Below, piece after piece: positions 38,528-47,625 of a stretch of DNA of 64,000 nt. Origin of the DNA: Photobacterium indicum (GTDB lineage Bacteria; Pseudomonadota; Gammaproteobacteria; Enterobacterales; Vibrionaceae). How positions within the stretch are numbered: position 1 is the first letter of the stretch; each line of letters begins with the position of its first letter. Location: the NCBI RefSeq assembly GCF_003026215.1, contig NZ_PYOC01000009.1, positions 1 to 64,000 of the forward strand, given 5' to 3'. A program made the translations under genes and the position numbers. A model generated the notes under the pieces. The model did not search any database. It was given only the letters and a program-made list of their open reading frames with translations, and was not told the origin of the DNA.

Positions 38528-38682
38528 ATCCCGAAGCTATACACAGATTGCCTGTCAGAGTTTGAGCCTTCAAACCATGTACTCTTAGTTACCTTGGTCT
38601 TGGTGTCTAAAAACATGACTTGATAGCCCATAAATCCATGTTGCTTCGGGAACGCGTACTAAGGAGACGTAACATACGCGTT
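38528..38682. other. Structured intergenic block between glxR and the glycerate kinase gene
   Basis: Within the 342-bp gap three inverted repeats appear: TCCCGAAGC (38529) with GCTTCGGGA (38643) enclosing the block; a tight hairpin GTTTGA-GCCT-TCAAAC near 38560-38576; and AACGCGTA/TACGCGTT at 38651-38682 followed by TTATT. There is no ORF. This could be a small RNA, an attenuator between the operon segments, or a decayed mobile repeat. Confidence 0.4.
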
Positions 38683-38765
38683 TTATTAATGTGTCTGCTT
38701 GAAACTGTTAGCCAGTGAGTTTCCAATGACTAACTATCATCATAATTTGATAATAAATAAACGTT

Positions 38766-39653
38766 CTATTTACGTATTTCGTGATCGGCTAACTGCTCAA
38801 TGGCACGGATCATAGCTGAGTGATCCCACCCTTCCCCGCCCATTGCAACACATTGGTCGAATAAGCCTTGTGCCATCACCGTATTGGGTAAGCTCACCCC
38901 TAACGTTTTCGCACCGCTAATCGCGAGGTTAAGATCTTTCTGGTGCAACGCAATTTTAAAGCCTGGATCAAACGTACCTTTAATCATACGATCACCATGT
39001 ACTTCTAGAATTTTCGAGTTAGCAAATCCTCCCATTAGTGCTTCGCGTACACGCGCCGGATCTGCCCCTGCTTTAGATGCAAACACCAATGCCTCTGATA
39101 CCGCTTCAATGTTTAAGGCCACGATAATTTGGTTGGCAACTTTACAGATTTGCCCAGCACCACTTTCACCTACTAACGTTATATTTTTACCCATAACTTC
39201 AAATAAAGGTTTGGCTTTTTCGAAACTTGACTCTTTACCACCCACCATAATGGTTAATGCAGCATTGATTGCGCCCACTTCACCACCAGAAACAGGAGCA
39301 TCTAAATATTCTGCACCTGATTCTTTCACTCGTGCGGCAAATTGCTTGGTTTCAATCGGCGAAATCGAACTCATATCGATAACAACTTTACCAGCCGTAA
39401 GCGCTTCTTCTACACCACTTTTGCCAAAGAGTACTTCTTCCACTTGAGGTGTATTCGGTAGCATTAAAATAATGTAATCCGCTTGCTCTGTCGCTGCTTT
39501 CGGCGTTGGAAATGCAATGCCACCAGCCGCAATCAAATCAGTTGGCACTTGATTGAAATGTTCTGAAAAAACTAACTGATAACCTGCTTTTTGCAAGTTT
39601 ACTGCCATTGGTTTTCCCATAATCCCTGTACCAATAAATGCAATTGTACTCAT
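38766..39653 (-). CDS. glxR: Tartronate semialdehyde reductase (2-hydroxy-3-oxopropionate reductase)
   Basis: Reduces tartronate semialdehyde to D-glycerate with NAD(P)H. The 295-aa beta-hydroxyacid dehydrogenase has the N-terminal Rossmann motif AFIGTGIMGKPMAVNLQKAGY, the substrate segment DAPVSGGEVGAINAALTIMVGG, the catalytic lysine region GAGQICKVANQIIVALNIEAVSEAL and the C-terminal KDLNLAI. The GlxR/GarR group is supported by its position 11 bp after hyi and downstream of gcl, which makes its substrate. AGGAGA precedes the ATG. Confidence 0.94.
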   Translation of the reverse strand: MSTIAFIGTGIMGKPMAVNLQKAGYQLVFSEHFNQVPTDLIAAGGIAFPTPKAATEQADYIILMLPNTPQVEEVLFGKSGVEEALTAGKVVIDMSSISPIETKQFAARVKESGAEYLDAPVSGGEVGAINAALTIMVGGKESSFEKAKPLFEVMGKNITLVGESGAGQICKVANQIIVALNIEAVSEALVFASKAGADPARVREALMGGFANSKILEVHGDRMIKGTFDPGFKIALHQKDLNLAISGAKTLGVSLPNTVMAQGLFDQCVAMGGEGWDHSAMIRAIEQLADHEIRK

Positions 39654-39664
39654 TGTGTCTCTCC

Positions 39665-40447
39665 TTAGATTTGGTTGAATGCTTTAAGCCAGCCGATACC
39701 CGCTAACGTGGTGGTTTTAGGTTTATATTCGCACCCAACCCAACCTTGATAACCGATATTATCGAGATGCTGTAAAATAAACGGATAGTTAATTTCGCCA
39801 GTACCCGGTTCATGTCGCCCAGGATTATCAGCTAATTGGATATGCTGAATGTGATCAATATTCTGGCTTAGCGTTGGGGCAAGATCACCTTCCATAATTT
39901 GCATATGATAAATGTCATATTGAAAACGTAGGTTCTTGCTACCAACTTGCTCAATAATATCCAGTGCCTGAGCCGTGTTTGTTAAGTAAAAACCCGGGAT
40001 ATCACGGGTGTTTATGGCTTCAATCACCAAGCTGATCCCTGCTTTCTCTAATTCAGCCGCGGCAAAACACAGATTAGTCACAAATGTTTCTGTGGCTTGT
40101 TCTTGGCTAACACCTGCCGGCACAATACCGGCTAAACAGTTCACTTGATTACAACCTAACGCCTTTGCATACGCGATAGCTTGTGGAACGCCTAATCGAA
40201 ATTCATCGGTACGGGTAGGATCAACAGCAATTCCTCGCTCCCCAGCTTCCCAATTACCTGCGGGTAAATTAAACAGCACTTGTTTCAAATTAAAATTATC
40301 TAATCGCAGTTTAATTTCTTCAGGCGTATTGGCGTATGGAAATAAGTACTCCACCCCTTGAAACCCGGCATCGGCAGCAATTTCAAAACGGTCGAGAAAA
40401 TCAAATTCTGTAAATAACATGGATAAATTGGCAGCAAACTTTGGCAT
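39665..40447 (-). CDS. hyi: Hydroxypyruvate isomerase
   Basis: Interconverts hydroxypyruvate and tartronate semialdehyde. A 260-aa TIM barrel of the xylose-isomerase-like fold with FAANLSMLFTEFDFLDRFEIAADAGFQGVEYLFPYA at the N terminus, EAINTRDIPGFYLTNT, and the C-terminal HIQLADNPGRHEPGTGEINY and GWVGCEYKP, all typical of Hyi. ATG 40447 (MPKFAANL) is chosen because GAAGGGA stands 6-7 nt upstream; an ATG at 40462 would add 5 residues. It begins 17 bp after the gcl stop. Confidence 0.94.
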   Translation of the reverse strand: MPKFAANLSMLFTEFDFLDRFEIAADAGFQGVEYLFPYANTPEEIKLRLDNFNLKQVLFNLPAGNWEAGERGIAVDPTRTDEFRLGVPQAIAYAKALGCNQVNCLAGIVPAGVSQEQATETFVTNLCFAAAELEKAGISLVIEAINTRDIPGFYLTNTAQALDIIEQVGSKNLRFQYDIYHMQIMEGDLAPTLSQNIDHIQHIQLADNPGRHEPGTGEINYPFILQHLDNIGYQGWVGCEYKPKTTTLAGIGWLKAFNQI

Positions 40448-40464
40448 GGTTGATCCCTTCATCT

Positions 40465-42240
40465 TTATTGATTGAACGTAATAGCAGTCGGTGCATCGGC
40501 ACTGCCTTCTGCTAGCGGTTCAAATTCGTTAACACCATTTATCTCGACACCCATTGAAATATTAGTTACACGCTCAAGCATGATTTCAACGACTACAGGT
40601 ACTTTGTGCTTAGCCATTAGCTCTTTGGCTTGAGCAAACGCATTGCCCACTTGGTCAGGATCTCGAACCCGAATAGCTTTACACCCTAACCCTTCAACAA
40701 CCGCGACATGGTCAACACCATAGCCTTCAAGTTCTGGCGCATTTTGGTTATCAAATGCGAGCTGAACACAGTAATCAATATCAAACTGACGCTGTGCTTG
40801 GCGTATCAAACCAAGGTACGAGTTGTTCACGACAACATGGATGTAAGGCAAATTAAACTGTGCCCCAACAGCAAGTTCTTCTATCATGAATTGGAAATCA
40901 TAATCACCTGATATAGCCACAATAGGACGGTCTGGATCAGCAGCGCGTACCCCCAATGCCGCAGGAATTGTCCAACCTAAAGGACCTGCCTGACCACAGT
41001 TGATCCAATGACGCGGCTTATAAACATGGAGGAACTGAGCAGCAGCAATCTGAGACAAACCGATCGTGCTTACGTAGCAGGTATCTTCATCAAATGCTTT
41101 GTTCATTTCTTCATAAACACGCATTGGTTTCATTGGTACTTCATCGAAATGCGTTTTACGTAACATGGTCGACTTACGGTGCTGGCACTCACCCGCCCAG
41201 TCGCTACGATCTTTTAATTTGCTGGCTTGCTTCCATTCTCGTGCCACCTCGACCAACAGTTCCAATGCAGCTTTGGCATCTGAAACAATGCCAAGATCAG
41301 GGCAGAAAACACGCCCAATCTGAGTTGGTTCTATATCGATATGGACGAACTTACGCCCTTCGGTATACACATCGACTGAACCGGTATGACGGTTTGCCCA
41401 GCGGTTACCAATGCCCAGCACAAAGTCAGAACCTAGCAAGGTGGCATTACCATAACGGTGTGCCGTTTGTAGCCCCACCATACCCGCCATTAGTTCATGA
41501 TTATCAGGTATTGACCCCCAGCCCATCAGCGTAGGAATAACAGGAATGCCAGTAATTTCAGCAAATTGCTGTAAGAGTGCAGATGCCCCCGCATTAATAA
41601 CCCCGCCACCCGAGACAATCACCGGATTGTTAGCATCGTTCAGCATGGTGATTGCTTTTTCAACCTGAGCACGGCTCGCCGTTGGCTTGTAGGCGTCAAG
41701 TGGCTCATAGCTATCAATATCAAATTCAATTTCTGTTAGCTGCACATCAATCGGTAAATCAATCAAGATAGGGCCTGGTCGTCCCGAGCGCATTAGATGA
41801 AATGCCTGTTGAAACGCACGTGGCACTTGGGCTGGCTCTAATACTGTCGTTGCCCACTTAGTGACGGGCTTAGCTATGGTTTCAATATCAACCGCTTGGA
41901 AATCTTCTTTATGAAGTCGAGCACGTGGGGCTTGCCCCGTAATACAAAGAATTGGAATTGAATCAGCCGATGCAGAATACAAACCTGTGATCATATCGGT
42001 TCCAGCAGGGCCTGATGTGCCAATACAGACGCCAATGTTGCCTTGGCTGGTTCTCGTATAGCCTTCAGCCATATGAGAAGCACCCTCGACATGTCGAGCC
42101 AATACGTGATCAATTCCACCCAACTTTTTCATTGCTGCATACATAGGGTTAATTGCTGCGCCGGGTACACCAAAAGCAATATCTACCCCTTCACGCTTTA
42201 ATACTTCTACTGCCGCTTCTATTGCTGTCATTCTCGCCAT
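40465..42240 (-). CDS. gcl: Glyoxylate carboligase (tartronate-semialdehyde synthase)
   Basis: Thiamine-diphosphate enzyme that condenses two glyoxylates to tartronate semialdehyde and CO2. The 591 residues match the family length (593 in E. coli). N-terminal PYR domain: [16 protein letters not shown] and [12 protein letters not shown] (the usual catalytic glutamate of ThDP enzymes is Val in Gcl, and here the sequence reads HVEGASH). The C-terminal PP domain has [15 protein letters not shown] and [33 protein letters not shown] with the GD-x-N-like ThDP motif. ATG 42240 (MARMTAIEA) has GGAG 7 nt upstream; the longer frame to 42303 is not needed. A perfect ATTGTATACAAT lies just upstream. Confidence 0.95.
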   Translation of the reverse strand: MARMTAIEAAVEVLKREGVDIAFGVPGAAINPMYAAMKKLGGIDHVLARHVEGASHMAEGYTRTSQGNIGVCIGTSGPAGTDMITGLYSASADSIPILCITGQAPRARLHKEDFQAVDIETIAKPVTKWATTVLEPAQVPRAFQQAFHLMRSGRPGPILIDLPIDVQLTEIEFDIDSYEPLDAYKPTASRAQVEKAITMLNDANNPVIVSGGGVINAGASALLQQFAEITGIPVIPTLMGWGSIPDNHELMAGMVGLQTAHRYGNATLLGSDFVLGIGNRWANRHTGSVDVYTEGRKFVHIDIEPTQIGRVFCPDLGIVSDAKAALELLVEVAREWKQASKLKDRSDWAGECQHRKSTMLRKTHFDEVPMKPMRVYEEMNKAFDEDTCYVSTIGLSQIAAAQFLHVYKPRHWINCGQAGPLGWTIPAALGVRAADPDRPIVAISGDYDFQFMIEELAVGAQFNLPYIHVVVNNSYLGLIRQAQRQFDIDYCVQLAFDNQNAPELEGYGVDHVAVVEGLGCKAIRVRDPDQVGNAFAQAKELMAKHKVPVVVEIMLERVTNISMGVEINGVNEFEPLAEGSADAPTAITFNQ

Positions 42241-42257
42241 ACTGAACTCCATGTAAG

Positions 42258-42269
42258 ATTGTATACAAT
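42258..42269. promoter_or_regulatory. Perfect palindrome ATTGTATACAAT in front of gcl
   Basis: The identical 12-mer occurs at 27031. It lies 18 bp upstream of the gcl start. A partial repeat ATTGTATTCTAA (9 of 12) follows at 42280. Confidence 0.6.
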
Positions 42270-42512
42270 TTAAGGAACAATTGTATTCTAAACACCAGTT
42301 CAAAATTTAAGCAAGTGATATGACACAAATAAATAACATATCGTTTAATGCAATAGACCAGATTGTGCAAATTATCGATTTAAATCAATAAAATAAAAAC
42401 AGGTCCGATGTGGTTTAATTATTTAAGAAACCAAGGGCATGAAAATAAAATGTTAAATTATCTTTGATGAATTATTAAAAACACGATATATCTATACTTA
42501 AATAAGAAGATT

Positions 42513-42524
42513 TATGTATACAAC
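42513..42524. promoter_or_regulatory. Candidate operator in front of malate synthase
   Basis: TATGTATACAAC shares the nine central bases TGTATACAA with the perfect sites and lies 36 bp before the aceB start, on the other side of the divergent gcl-aceB spacer. Confidence 0.45.
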
Positions 42525-42559
42525 AATATGTAAGTATTGTTTCAAAGGAGACGGCGAAA

Positions 42560-44206
42560 ATGATTTCAGAAGATATGGTGATTAAACGACAATCAATGTG
42601 TATTGATGTACTCGGTACAACGGATAATACTGAGTACAAACAAGTGTTATCGGCAGAAGCACTTCTTTTCCTTGATGCGGTAGTAAAGAAATTTGCTGAA
42701 CGCCGTAATGAACTATTAGCTTTACGTGATCAGCGTCAACTCGCATTTGATAACGGCGAGTTGCCTGATTTCCGTCAAGATACTAAAAATATTCGTGATG
42801 ATAAGAGCTGGAAAGTGGCATCGATCCCTACGGCACTTCAAGATCGTCGCGTAGAAATTACCGGTCCTATCGATCGTAAGATGGTGATCAATGCTCTTAA
42901 TTCTGGGGCAAAAGTCTTCATGTGCTGCTTTGAAGATGCATCGGCACCTTCGTGGGAAAATATGATCAATGGTCAGATCAATTTGCGCGATGCCAATGCA
43001 GGCACTATCAGTTATACCGATGACACTAAAAACAAACATTATGCGCTAAATGATAACCCAGCATTACTTATTGCTCGCCCGCGGGGTTTGCATTTGCCTG
43101 AAGATCATATTCAATATAACGATCAACCTATTCCCGGTAGCTTGATGGATTTCGCACTGTACTTCTTCCACAACTATCAAACTCGTGCAGCACAAGGTCT
43201 TGGGGTGTATTACTACATTCCTAAGCTAGAAAGTATGGAAGAAGCTCAGTGGTGGGATGATGTATTCGACTTTACCGAAAACTATTTCAAGGTTGAAACA
43301 GGCACAATTCGCGCCACCGTATTAATCGAAACCTTACCTGCAGTGTTTCAAATGGATGAAATACTGTATGTAATGCGTAATCACATAGTGGCAATGAACT
43401 GTGGCCGTTGGGACTATATCTTTAGCTACATTAAAACCCTCAAAAACCATAAAGATCGAATTCTGCCTGATCGCCATGGTGTTGGTATGGATAAAACCTT
43501 CTTAAACGCGTACAGCCAGTTACTTGTACGTACTTGCCATCAACGTGGTGCGCTAGCCATGGGCGGCATGTCGGCATTTATTCCCCATAAAGATCCTAAA
43601 GTGATGGATCAAGTGTTGGCAAAAGTCGTTGAAGACAAAAATCGTGAATCCAACAATGGTCACGACGGCACTTGGGTTGCTCACCCTCACCTTGTTTCAA
43701 CCGCGATGGATATTTTTGATAAACACCTTGCAGGTAAAATAAACCAACTCGATTTCGATTCAAGCTATGTCGGCGATATTACAGCCAAGATATTACTTGA
43801 ACCTTGCGAAGGCGTGCGTAATGAAGAAGGTGTTCGTAAAAATATTCGTATTGCCCTTTATTACATCGAGTCATGGATTCAGGGAGTTGGCTGTGTGCCT
43901 ATTTATGGGCTAATGGAAGATGCCGCGACTGCCGAGATTTCACGTGCCAGCATCTGGCAATGGATTCACCACGGTGTATCACTCGATGACGGTCAAGTAT
44001 TCACGGCTTCTCTTTTCCGCAAGTGGCTAAACGAAGAACTCGACACGATTAAAATTGAAGTCGGACAAAACCGCTATAACAACGGTCGCTTCAAAGAAAC
44101 AGCTGCGCTATTTGACCAAATTTCGACCGCTGACGAATTTGCAGCGTTCTTAACTTTACCGAGTTATTCCCTACTAACAGGACAAAGAATTCAGACATTA
44201 ACCTAA
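42560..44206 (+). CDS. aceB: Malate synthase A
   Basis: Condenses glyoxylate with acetyl-CoA to malate, an alternative outlet for glyoxylate from ureidoglycolate. The 548-aa protein has the malate synthase A signature: KVFMCCFEDASAPSWENMINGQINLRDA, RPRGLHLPEDH, the catalytic segment ATVLIETLPAVFQMDEILY and NCGRWDYIFSYIK, and AMGGMSAFIPHKDP. The C-terminal domain has GVRNEEGVRKNIRIALYYIESWIQGVGCVPI. AAGGAGA lies 9 nt before the ATG. It is divergent from gcl and has no isocitrate lyase beside it, so it is tied here to purine-derived glyoxylate rather than to the glyoxylate shunt. Confidence 0.96.
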   Translation: MISEDMVIKRQSMCIDVLGTTDNTEYKQVLSAEALLFLDAVVKKFAERRNELLALRDQRQLAFDNGELPDFRQDTKNIRDDKSWKVASIPTALQDRRVEITGPIDRKMVINALNSGAKVFMCCFEDASAPSWENMINGQINLRDANAGTISYTDDTKNKHYALNDNPALLIARPRGLHLPEDHIQYNDQPIPGSLMDFALYFFHNYQTRAAQGLGVYYYIPKLESMEEAQWWDDVFDFTENYFKVETGTIRATVLIETLPAVFQMDEILYVMRNHIVAMNCGRWDYIFSYIKTLKNHKDRILPDRHGVGMDKTFLNAYSQLLVRTCHQRGALAMGGMSAFIPHKDPKVMDQVLAKVVEDKNRESNNGHDGTWVAHPHLVSTAMDIFDKHLAGKINQLDFDSSYVGDITAKILLEPCEGVRNEEGVRKNIRIALYYIESWIQGVGCVPIYGLMEDAATAEISRASIWQWIHHGVSLDDGQVFTASLFRKWLNEELDTIKIEVGQNRYNNGRFKETAALFDQISTADEFAAFLTLPSYSLLTGQRIQTLT

Positions 44207-44249
44207 CGCCATCTCGCTAATTCGGCAGATGGCACAGTCAGGAGATAAG

Positions 44250-44681
44250 ATGATTAGTTTGACACTTCAGCAAGCACTGAAAATAACTGAAGGTACTTTT
44301 GGTGCCGGTATTTCTCAGCAAAGCGAGCCATTAACTGTCGCAATTTTGGACAGTGGCGGAAAACTTATTTCACTCCAGCGTCAAGATGGCTCAAGTATGA
44401 TGAGACCAGACATCGCTATCGCCAAAGCCTGGGGGGCATTAGCTCTTGGTTGCTCATCCCGAAAATTAGCGCAAGATGCCGATAACAGACCCGCATTTAT
44501 ATCTGCTATAAATGTTCTCGCTAACGGCAATATGGTACCTGTTCCTGGTGGGCTTCTTATTAGAGATGATACCAACTACGTAATGGGCGCCGTAGGCGTC
44601 AGTGGTGATCATTCAGACCTCGACGAGAACTGTGCCATCAAAGGGATTCAGTTTGCAGACCTATATTCTGATGAATACTAG
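44250..44681 (+). CDS. GlcG/HbpS-like protein (DUF336)
   Basis: A 143-aa single-domain protein of the Haem_degrading/GlcG family (DUF336). The family pattern is ALKITEGTFGAG, LTVAILDSGGKLISLQRQDGSSMMRPDIAIAKAWGAL, and PVPGGLLIRDDTNYVMGAVGVSGDHSDLDENCAIKGI. In E. coli glcG lies in the glycolate operon and has no proven role; here it follows malate synthase by 43 bp, again next to glyoxylate metabolism. ATG 44250 has AGGAGA 5 nt upstream and begins at the domain start; an in-frame ATG at 44229 lacks this signal. Confidence 0.88.
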   Translation: MISLTLQQALKITEGTFGAGISQQSEPLTVAILDSGGKLISLQRQDGSSMMRPDIAIAKAWGALALGCSSRKLAQDADNRPAFISAINVLANGNMVPVPGGLLIRDDTNYVMGAVGVSGDHSDLDENCAIKGIQFADLYSDEY

Positions 44682-44843
44682 AGCCCGTTAACCTTCAGTA
44701 GATTCTACCATTAGCCGTATAGACACAATTTGTTTATGAAAGATCACCACTGCAATCCTCTTGAATAAGCCATCTATTTAAGGGGATTTTTTATCCTTGA
44801 TACTAGGCATATAAATGATAGGTAAAAAAACGATAATTAACAT

Positions 44844-44878
44844 GCCCTTGAATGCTCTGGCTTCAAGGGCTTTTTTTA
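44844..44878 (+). terminator. Terminator after the GlcG-like gene
   Basis: Hairpin GCCCTTGAA/TTCAAGGGC with a 9-nt loop and seven T. The stretch 44682-44843 before it shows no gene. Confidence 0.88.
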
Positions 44879-44975
44879 TAGTAATAAATCACGCCAAAAC
44901 AGGTCTATATTATGTATTGAGGGGTAAACATCACAAACAACAGTATATTCCCCTTATTCAATCAGAGGATCTACA

Positions 44976-45266
44976 ATGAAAACTCTATTCGCATTGTTCT
45001 TATTAACAGCATCTGGCTTTGTTTTAGCCTTTGGTAGCGGTGGCAGTCTTGGTGGTAACCCTGCAATTCTAACGGGTGGAAGCCAGATAGGTACACCTGT
45101 CTGCCTAAACAAAAATGGAGATGCTCTTCGTCATACAGAAAGTACAAAACTGAACCGTCAATGTTCTATTACTTGGGTAACAATTATTGATCGTATTAAT
45201 TACGACGATTTCTACGATAACAAACCCAAAGGCGAAACATTGGCAGATGTTCGTAACAAATATTAA
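44976..45266 (+). CDS. Small exported hypothetical protein
   Basis: A 96-aa protein with a clean signal peptide (MKTLFALFLLTASGFVLAF). The mature chain starts Gly/Ser-rich (GSGGSLGGNPAILTGGSQIG) and has two cysteines (PVCLNKNGD and NRQCSITW) that may form a disulphide. I recognise no family. AGAGG stands before the ATG. It lies alone between a terminator and a converging small ORF. The function is unknown. Confidence 0.7.
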   Translation: MKTLFALFLLTASGFVLAFGSGGSLGGNPAILTGGSQIGTPVCLNKNGDALRHTESTKLNRQCSITWVTIIDRINYDDFYDNKPKGETLADVRNKY

Positions 45267-45313
45267 GTCACTCAATATTTGTAAAGTAAAACTACCTACT
45301 CAGTATTTAAAGC

Positions 45314-45427
45314 TTACAACATAATTTTCTCGCCACAATTTTCGCATATAAAACGAGCTTTAAAAAAGAAACGTTGAAAAGCCGTTCTCTTTAAGCGTTT
45401 AATTTTAGGTTTTTGGCAACAGTGCAT
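45314..45427 (-). CDS. Unannotated 37-aa zinc-ribbon-like microprotein
   Basis: A minus-strand ORF from ATG 45427 to TAA 45314. The product begins MHCCQKPKIKRLKRT and ends FICENCGEKIML. The two cysteine pairs (C3-C4 and C28-x2-C31), the CENCG knuckle and the basic middle look like a minimal zinc ribbon. GGGA stands about 9 nt before the ATG, a TATAAT lies at 45451-45456 upstream, and a perfect CRP-type site at 45492. No family is recognised. It sits in a gap between converging larger genes, where annotation would normally see nothing. Confidence 0.55.
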   Translation of the reverse strand: MHCCQKPKIKRLKRTAFQRFFFKARFICENCGEKIML

Positions 45428-45491
45428 TTTAACATCCCTACTCAATAAGTATTATACTGCGCATCATTATGCATAAAAAACCACCAAAGCA

Positions 45492-45507
45492 TGTGATGCA
45501 AATCACA
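45492..45507. promoter_or_regulatory. Perfect CRP-type site
   Basis: TGTGATGCAAATCACA is an exact TGTGA-N6-TCACA palindrome. The only ORF it could serve is the minus-strand microprotein at 45427, whose TATAAT lies about 46 bp away centre to centre. The rest of 45508-45641 shows no gene. Confidence 0.6.
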
Positions 45508-45641
45508 CATTATGATTGAATTACAATGGATTGGAATAATTAGTATGGCAAACGTTGCACATTTGTTGCTTATCAGTGTTTTTTAAATGTAACCATTTAT
45601 GCCTACAAAATATTCATAATGCTTCTAAATGCAAAGTCTAG

Positions 45642-45679
45642 AAATTAAAAATTCCAGTAGCTTTATCAGCTACTGGAAT
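45642..45679 (-). terminator. Terminator of the siaPQM operon
   Basis: Minus-strand hairpin ATTCCAGTAGC/GCTACTGGAAT with a 7-nt loop and a TTTTTAATTT tail, 45 bp after the siaM stop. Confidence 0.85.
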
Positions 45680-45724
45680 AGATCTTATAAACCCATTAAA
45701 TTGTCACTATTTAGTGATCATAGC

Positions 45725-47008
45725 TTAAAGCCCATATCCCAGTACAAGTTGCGGTAAAAACAGTGTGATTTGTGGAAAAACGATAATTAAACCAAGCACA
45801 ATAAATAAAGGTACGAGCAGTGGTAAGACACCACGTGTTAATACATGAAATGGAATATTACCGACCTTTGATACAACGTATAGAGCCATTCCCATTGGTG
45901 GTGTTAATATACCTATCATTAAATTAAGTATTGCCATCACACCAAAATGTACAGGATCAATACCAACAGCGGTTGCAACAGGAACTAAAAACGGTACAAG
46001 CAATAATAACAGCGCTAACGATTCAATAAAGGTACCCAAAAAAAGTAACAACAAATTAATGAGTAGCAATAAAATCAAAGGATTATCACTGATCGACAAA
46101 AAGAACTCTGCTAACTGCTGTGGTAATTGTTCGCGAGCAACTATCCAGCCAAATACAGTAACCCCCATTACCATTAAAGCGACAACAGATGTTGTGGTTA
46201 CCGTTTCTTGAACCAGTTTAATAAACTTGTCCATAGTTAAAGATTTATATACAACAGTACCTAAAAAAAGTGCATATAACGACGAGATAATAGCCGCTTC
46301 AGTCGGGGTGAATTTACCAGAGAAAATACCACCAATAATAATGAACGGCGTTAACAAAGATAAGAATGCATCTCTAAATGCGATTAATCTTTCTTTACTT
46401 GATGCACGAGGTAACGTCATATAACCGCGTTTCTTCGCGATGAAATACGTCATGATACACAAAGCAATACAGCATAATAATCCTGGTATTGCACCAGCCA
46501 GAAATAACGCCCCAATTGATGTATTAGACACAACACCATAAATAACAAGAGGAATAGATGGTGGAACTAAGGGGCCAATAATACAGGATGCCGCGGTTAA
46601 CCCACCGGCAAAATCATCATCATATTTCGCATCTCTCATTGATTTGATTTCAAGCTGACCAAGGCCACCTGCGTCAGCTAAGGCCGATCCCGACATGCCA
46701 GAAAACATCAAACTCGCAAGAATATTTACATGACCTAAGCTACCCGTTATATGCCCCACCATCGCTTTGGCAAAATTAAAAATACGTTCTGTAATACCGG
46801 CACTATTCATTAGGTGCCCAGTTAAGACAAAAAATGGTACAGCAAGCAAAGTAAAATTATCCAAGCCTCCGATCATTTGCTGAGCGGCAAAATTTATTCC
46901 CGTACTCTCTGTTAAGACTAAAAAGGCAAGACCAACAAATATTAAAGAGAACCCTACAGGCATACCTGCGAAAAGAAGCCCTAGCCAGCCCAATATGGAT
47001 GTAAACAT
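45725..47008 (-). CDS. siaM: Sialic acid TRAP transporter, large membrane subunit
   Basis: Membrane channel subunit of the DctM type: 427 aa with about 11-12 hydrophobic helices. Typical DctM stretches are GLLFAGMPVGFSLIFVG, LTGHLMNSAGITERIFNFAKAMVGH, the SGSALADAGGLGQLE loop, GLTAASCIIGPLVPPSIPLVIYG and ILTPPMGMALYVVSKV. Works with SiaP and SiaQ to move N-acetylneuraminate across the inner membrane on a sodium gradient. It starts 9 bp after siaQ. Some species fuse SiaQ and SiaM; here they are separate genes. Confidence 0.93.
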   Translation of the reverse strand: MFTSILGWLGLLFAGMPVGFSLIFVGLAFLVLTESTGINFAAQQMIGGLDNFTLLAVPFFVLTGHLMNSAGITERIFNFAKAMVGHITGSLGHVNILASLMFSGMSGSALADAGGLGQLEIKSMRDAKYDDDFAGGLTAASCIIGPLVPPSIPLVIYGVVSNTSIGALFLAGAIPGLLCCIALCIMTYFIAKKRGYMTLPRASSKERLIAFRDAFLSLLTPFIIIGGIFSGKFTPTEAAIISSLYALFLGTVVYKSLTMDKFIKLVQETVTTTSVVALMVMGVTVFGWIVAREQLPQQLAEFFLSISDNPLILLLLINLLLLFLGTFIESLALLLLLVPFLVPVATAVGIDPVHFGVMAILNLMIGILTPPMGMALYVVSKVGNIPFHVLTRGVLPLLVPLFIVLGLIIVFPQITLFLPQLVLGYGL

Positions 47009-47017
47009 GAAAAATCC

Positions 47018-47530
47018 TTATTCATTAATGTCACAGGCAGTAAGATGGGATGTATTTTTATTTTCTTTGATACGCCAATCAATTAATACAAAATACAGTT
47101 TTTGGCATTGCCTCACTAACATAAAGCATCCGCCAATAGGCAGTGCGTAAGTCATCCAAGAGCTAGAGATACCAAGTGTGATTAATTCGAAAAAAGCAGT
47201 ACGTTGAACATGTGCATATCCATAATAGATCATCGCTACAATCGTAATCAGTACCAAGAGCTCTAAAGCAAACAGTAAGCTATAGCGAATATTCCGCGGC
47301 AGTTTGTCAGAAAAAAAAGTGATTTTTACATGGTCATCTTTCTTAATGGCTATTGCTCCCCCAATGATTGCCATATGCAAAAAAAGAACTCGTGCAAGCT
47401 CCTCACTCCACAATGACGGAGAGTCAAACAACCAACGAGAGGATATTTGCCAAGTTAGAATACACAGTAGAGCAATCATAAGAGGAACAGTGATTATTTC
47501 TTCAATATTATCAATGATCTTACGAAACAT
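47018..47530 (-). CDS. siaQ: Sialic acid TRAP transporter, small membrane subunit
   Basis: DctQ-type subunit of 170 aa with four predicted membrane helices: IIDNIEEIITVPLMIALLCILTWQISSRW at the N terminus with the WSEELARVLFLHMAIIGGA motif, then the polar KKDDHVKITFF loop and two further helices. It acts as a scaffold for SiaM. It is separated from siaP by 94 bp containing two hairpins, which may lower expression of the membrane genes relative to the binding protein. Confidence 0.92.
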   Translation of the reverse strand: MFRKIIDNIEEIITVPLMIALLCILTWQISSRWLFDSPSLWSEELARVLFLHMAIIGGAIAIKKDDHVKITFFSDKLPRNIRYSLLFALELLVLITIVAMIYYGYAHVQRTAFFELITLGISSSWMTYALPIGGCFMLVRQCQKLYFVLIDWRIKENKNTSHLTACDINE

Positions 47531-47548
47531 TACAGACTCCTAGTCTTG

Positions 47549-47567
47549 GTCGGCTTAGCACCGACCA
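47549..47567 (-). other. Hairpin between siaP and siaQ
   Basis: GGTCGG/CCGACC stem with a 7-nt loop, between the palindromic repeat and siaQ. Together they give two successive structures after the siaP stop. Such structures commonly adjust relative expression within TRAP operons. Confidence 0.45.
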
Positions 47568-47577
47568 GACGGTAGTT

Positions 47578-47625
47578 ATACCAACCTGAATAAGTAAGTG
47601 TTCAGATGTTAGCTTACGTTGGTAT
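47578..47625. repeat. Short palindromic repeat, copy 2, overlapping the siaP stop
   Basis: A 48-bp near-palindrome starting ATACCAACCTGAATAAGTAA and ending CTTACGTTGGTAT. Its last base is the first base of the siaP stop codon as read on the plus strand (TTA at 47625-47627). It has the same ends as copy 1 (18629). Confidence 0.8.

Noticed and set aside
42241..42303. 21-residue upstream extension of gcl
   Set aside because: It runs through the perfect ATTGTATACAAT palindrome and lacks family similarity; ATG 42240 has GGAG and gives the normal length.
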